From assembly GCF_024189295.1 (NCBI RefSeq), contig NZ_JAIZEN010000012.1, positions 51,877-115,876 of the forward strand: 64,000 nt of DNA. Reading direction: 5' to 3'. This document shows, one piece after another, positions 63,981 to 64,000 of the stretch. The notes beneath the pieces were generated by a model, which saw only the letters and a program-made list of their open reading frames with translations, was not told the origin of the DNA and did no database searches. Position 1 is the stretch's first letter. Every line of letters begins with the position of its first letter. The position numbers were made by a program, and so were the translations under genes. Source of the stretch: Halobacillus sp. A1 (GTDB taxonomy: Bacteria > Bacillota > Bacilli > Bacillales > Halobacillaceae).

Positions 63981-64000
63981 CCTCTTGTATAATAAAATTT
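63892..64000. mobile_element. End of an IS21-like insertion sequence (partial, cut by window edge)
   Basis: Alternating TGAGCC (63892, 63913, variant AGAGCC at 63935) and GTGCGGA (63902, 63924) units recur about every 22 bases. Multiple internal repeats of this kind are typical of IS21-family termini, where IstA binds. The downstream part of the element is outside the window. No transposase is visible, so the family is an inference. Confidence 0.5.

Overview
The window looks like the chromosome of a moderately halophilic or marine Bacillaceae bacterium, perhaps Halobacillus or a near relative. The evidence is the strong AGGAGG-type ribosome binding sites with frequent GTG/TTG starts, the BceRSAB-type antibiotic sensor/exporter, the rbsRKDACB operon controlled by cre and RbsR sites, a malate:quinone oxidoreductase, a BCCT osmolyte-type carrier and very acidic secreted proteins. 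The genus is an inference. No rRNA, tRNA or CRISPR array was seen.

Positions 1-8970 are ordinary genes: a BceS-type kinase cut by the left edge, its BceAB transporter behind a BceR-like box, a CoA-type Nudix hydrolase, an unknown small protein, a Gfo/Idh/MocA oxidoreductase, a histidine-phosphatase-fold protein, an FMN azoreductase, a GNAT acetyltransferase and a class-C beta-lactamase-fold hydrolase. Positions 9020-10300 are a decayed plasmid/phage scar: a frameshifted replication-type HTH gene, a small ORF, a resolvase without its catalytic end and an HTH fragment. Positions 10.5-26.9 kb return to housekeeping genes: DASS carboxylate transporter, small membrane proteins, an orphan DnaB-like helicase, the ribose operon, mqo, an ABC-2 exporter with an adjacent degenerate-ABC/LytTR fusion regulator, and a solitary Mrr-type endonuclease.

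Positions 27.0-37.5 kb form an accessory block bracketed by two direct copies of the 3' end of one helicase-nuclease gene. It carries one unidirectional gene set: YeiH-type exporter, YheO-type regulator, RidA, threonine-synthase-like PLP enzyme, APC permease, histidinol-dehydrogenase-like enzyme, DegT-type aminotransferase and a CysL-like LysR regulator. I read it as a candidate catabolic route for an amino- or hydroxy-sulfonate: oxidation of an alcohol, PLP-dependent release of sulfite with an enamine product handled by RidA, and export of sulfite or sulfate. Remnants of ppsR and ppdK lie at its right edge.

Positions 37.5-41.7 kb hold two divergent nuclease genes, a helicase-nuclease fusion and a PD-(D/E)XK protein. 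Positions 41.9-47.8 kb hold a small catabolic operon (ADH, BCCT carrier, formaldehyde-activating-enzyme homologue, succinate-semialdehyde-type dehydrogenase) with a divergent IclR regulator that seems to be made from a leaderless mRNA. Positions 47.9-64 kb are a defence island: McrB/McrC, a helicase remnant, a PD-(D/E)XK nuclease, a compact three-gene GHKL (MORC-like) ATPase cassette, and a type IIG/PglX-like methylase whose 3' end has been replaced by an IS21-like terminus at the right edge. A family of small palindromic repeats (GTGCCTG...CAGGCAC and GGGGTCAGACCCCAAAA) is scattered through 27-60 kb, and two copies sit exactly at the ends of truncated genes. The best candidates for undescribed biology are the sulfonate-like cluster, the Fae-containing BCCT operon and the GHKL cassette.
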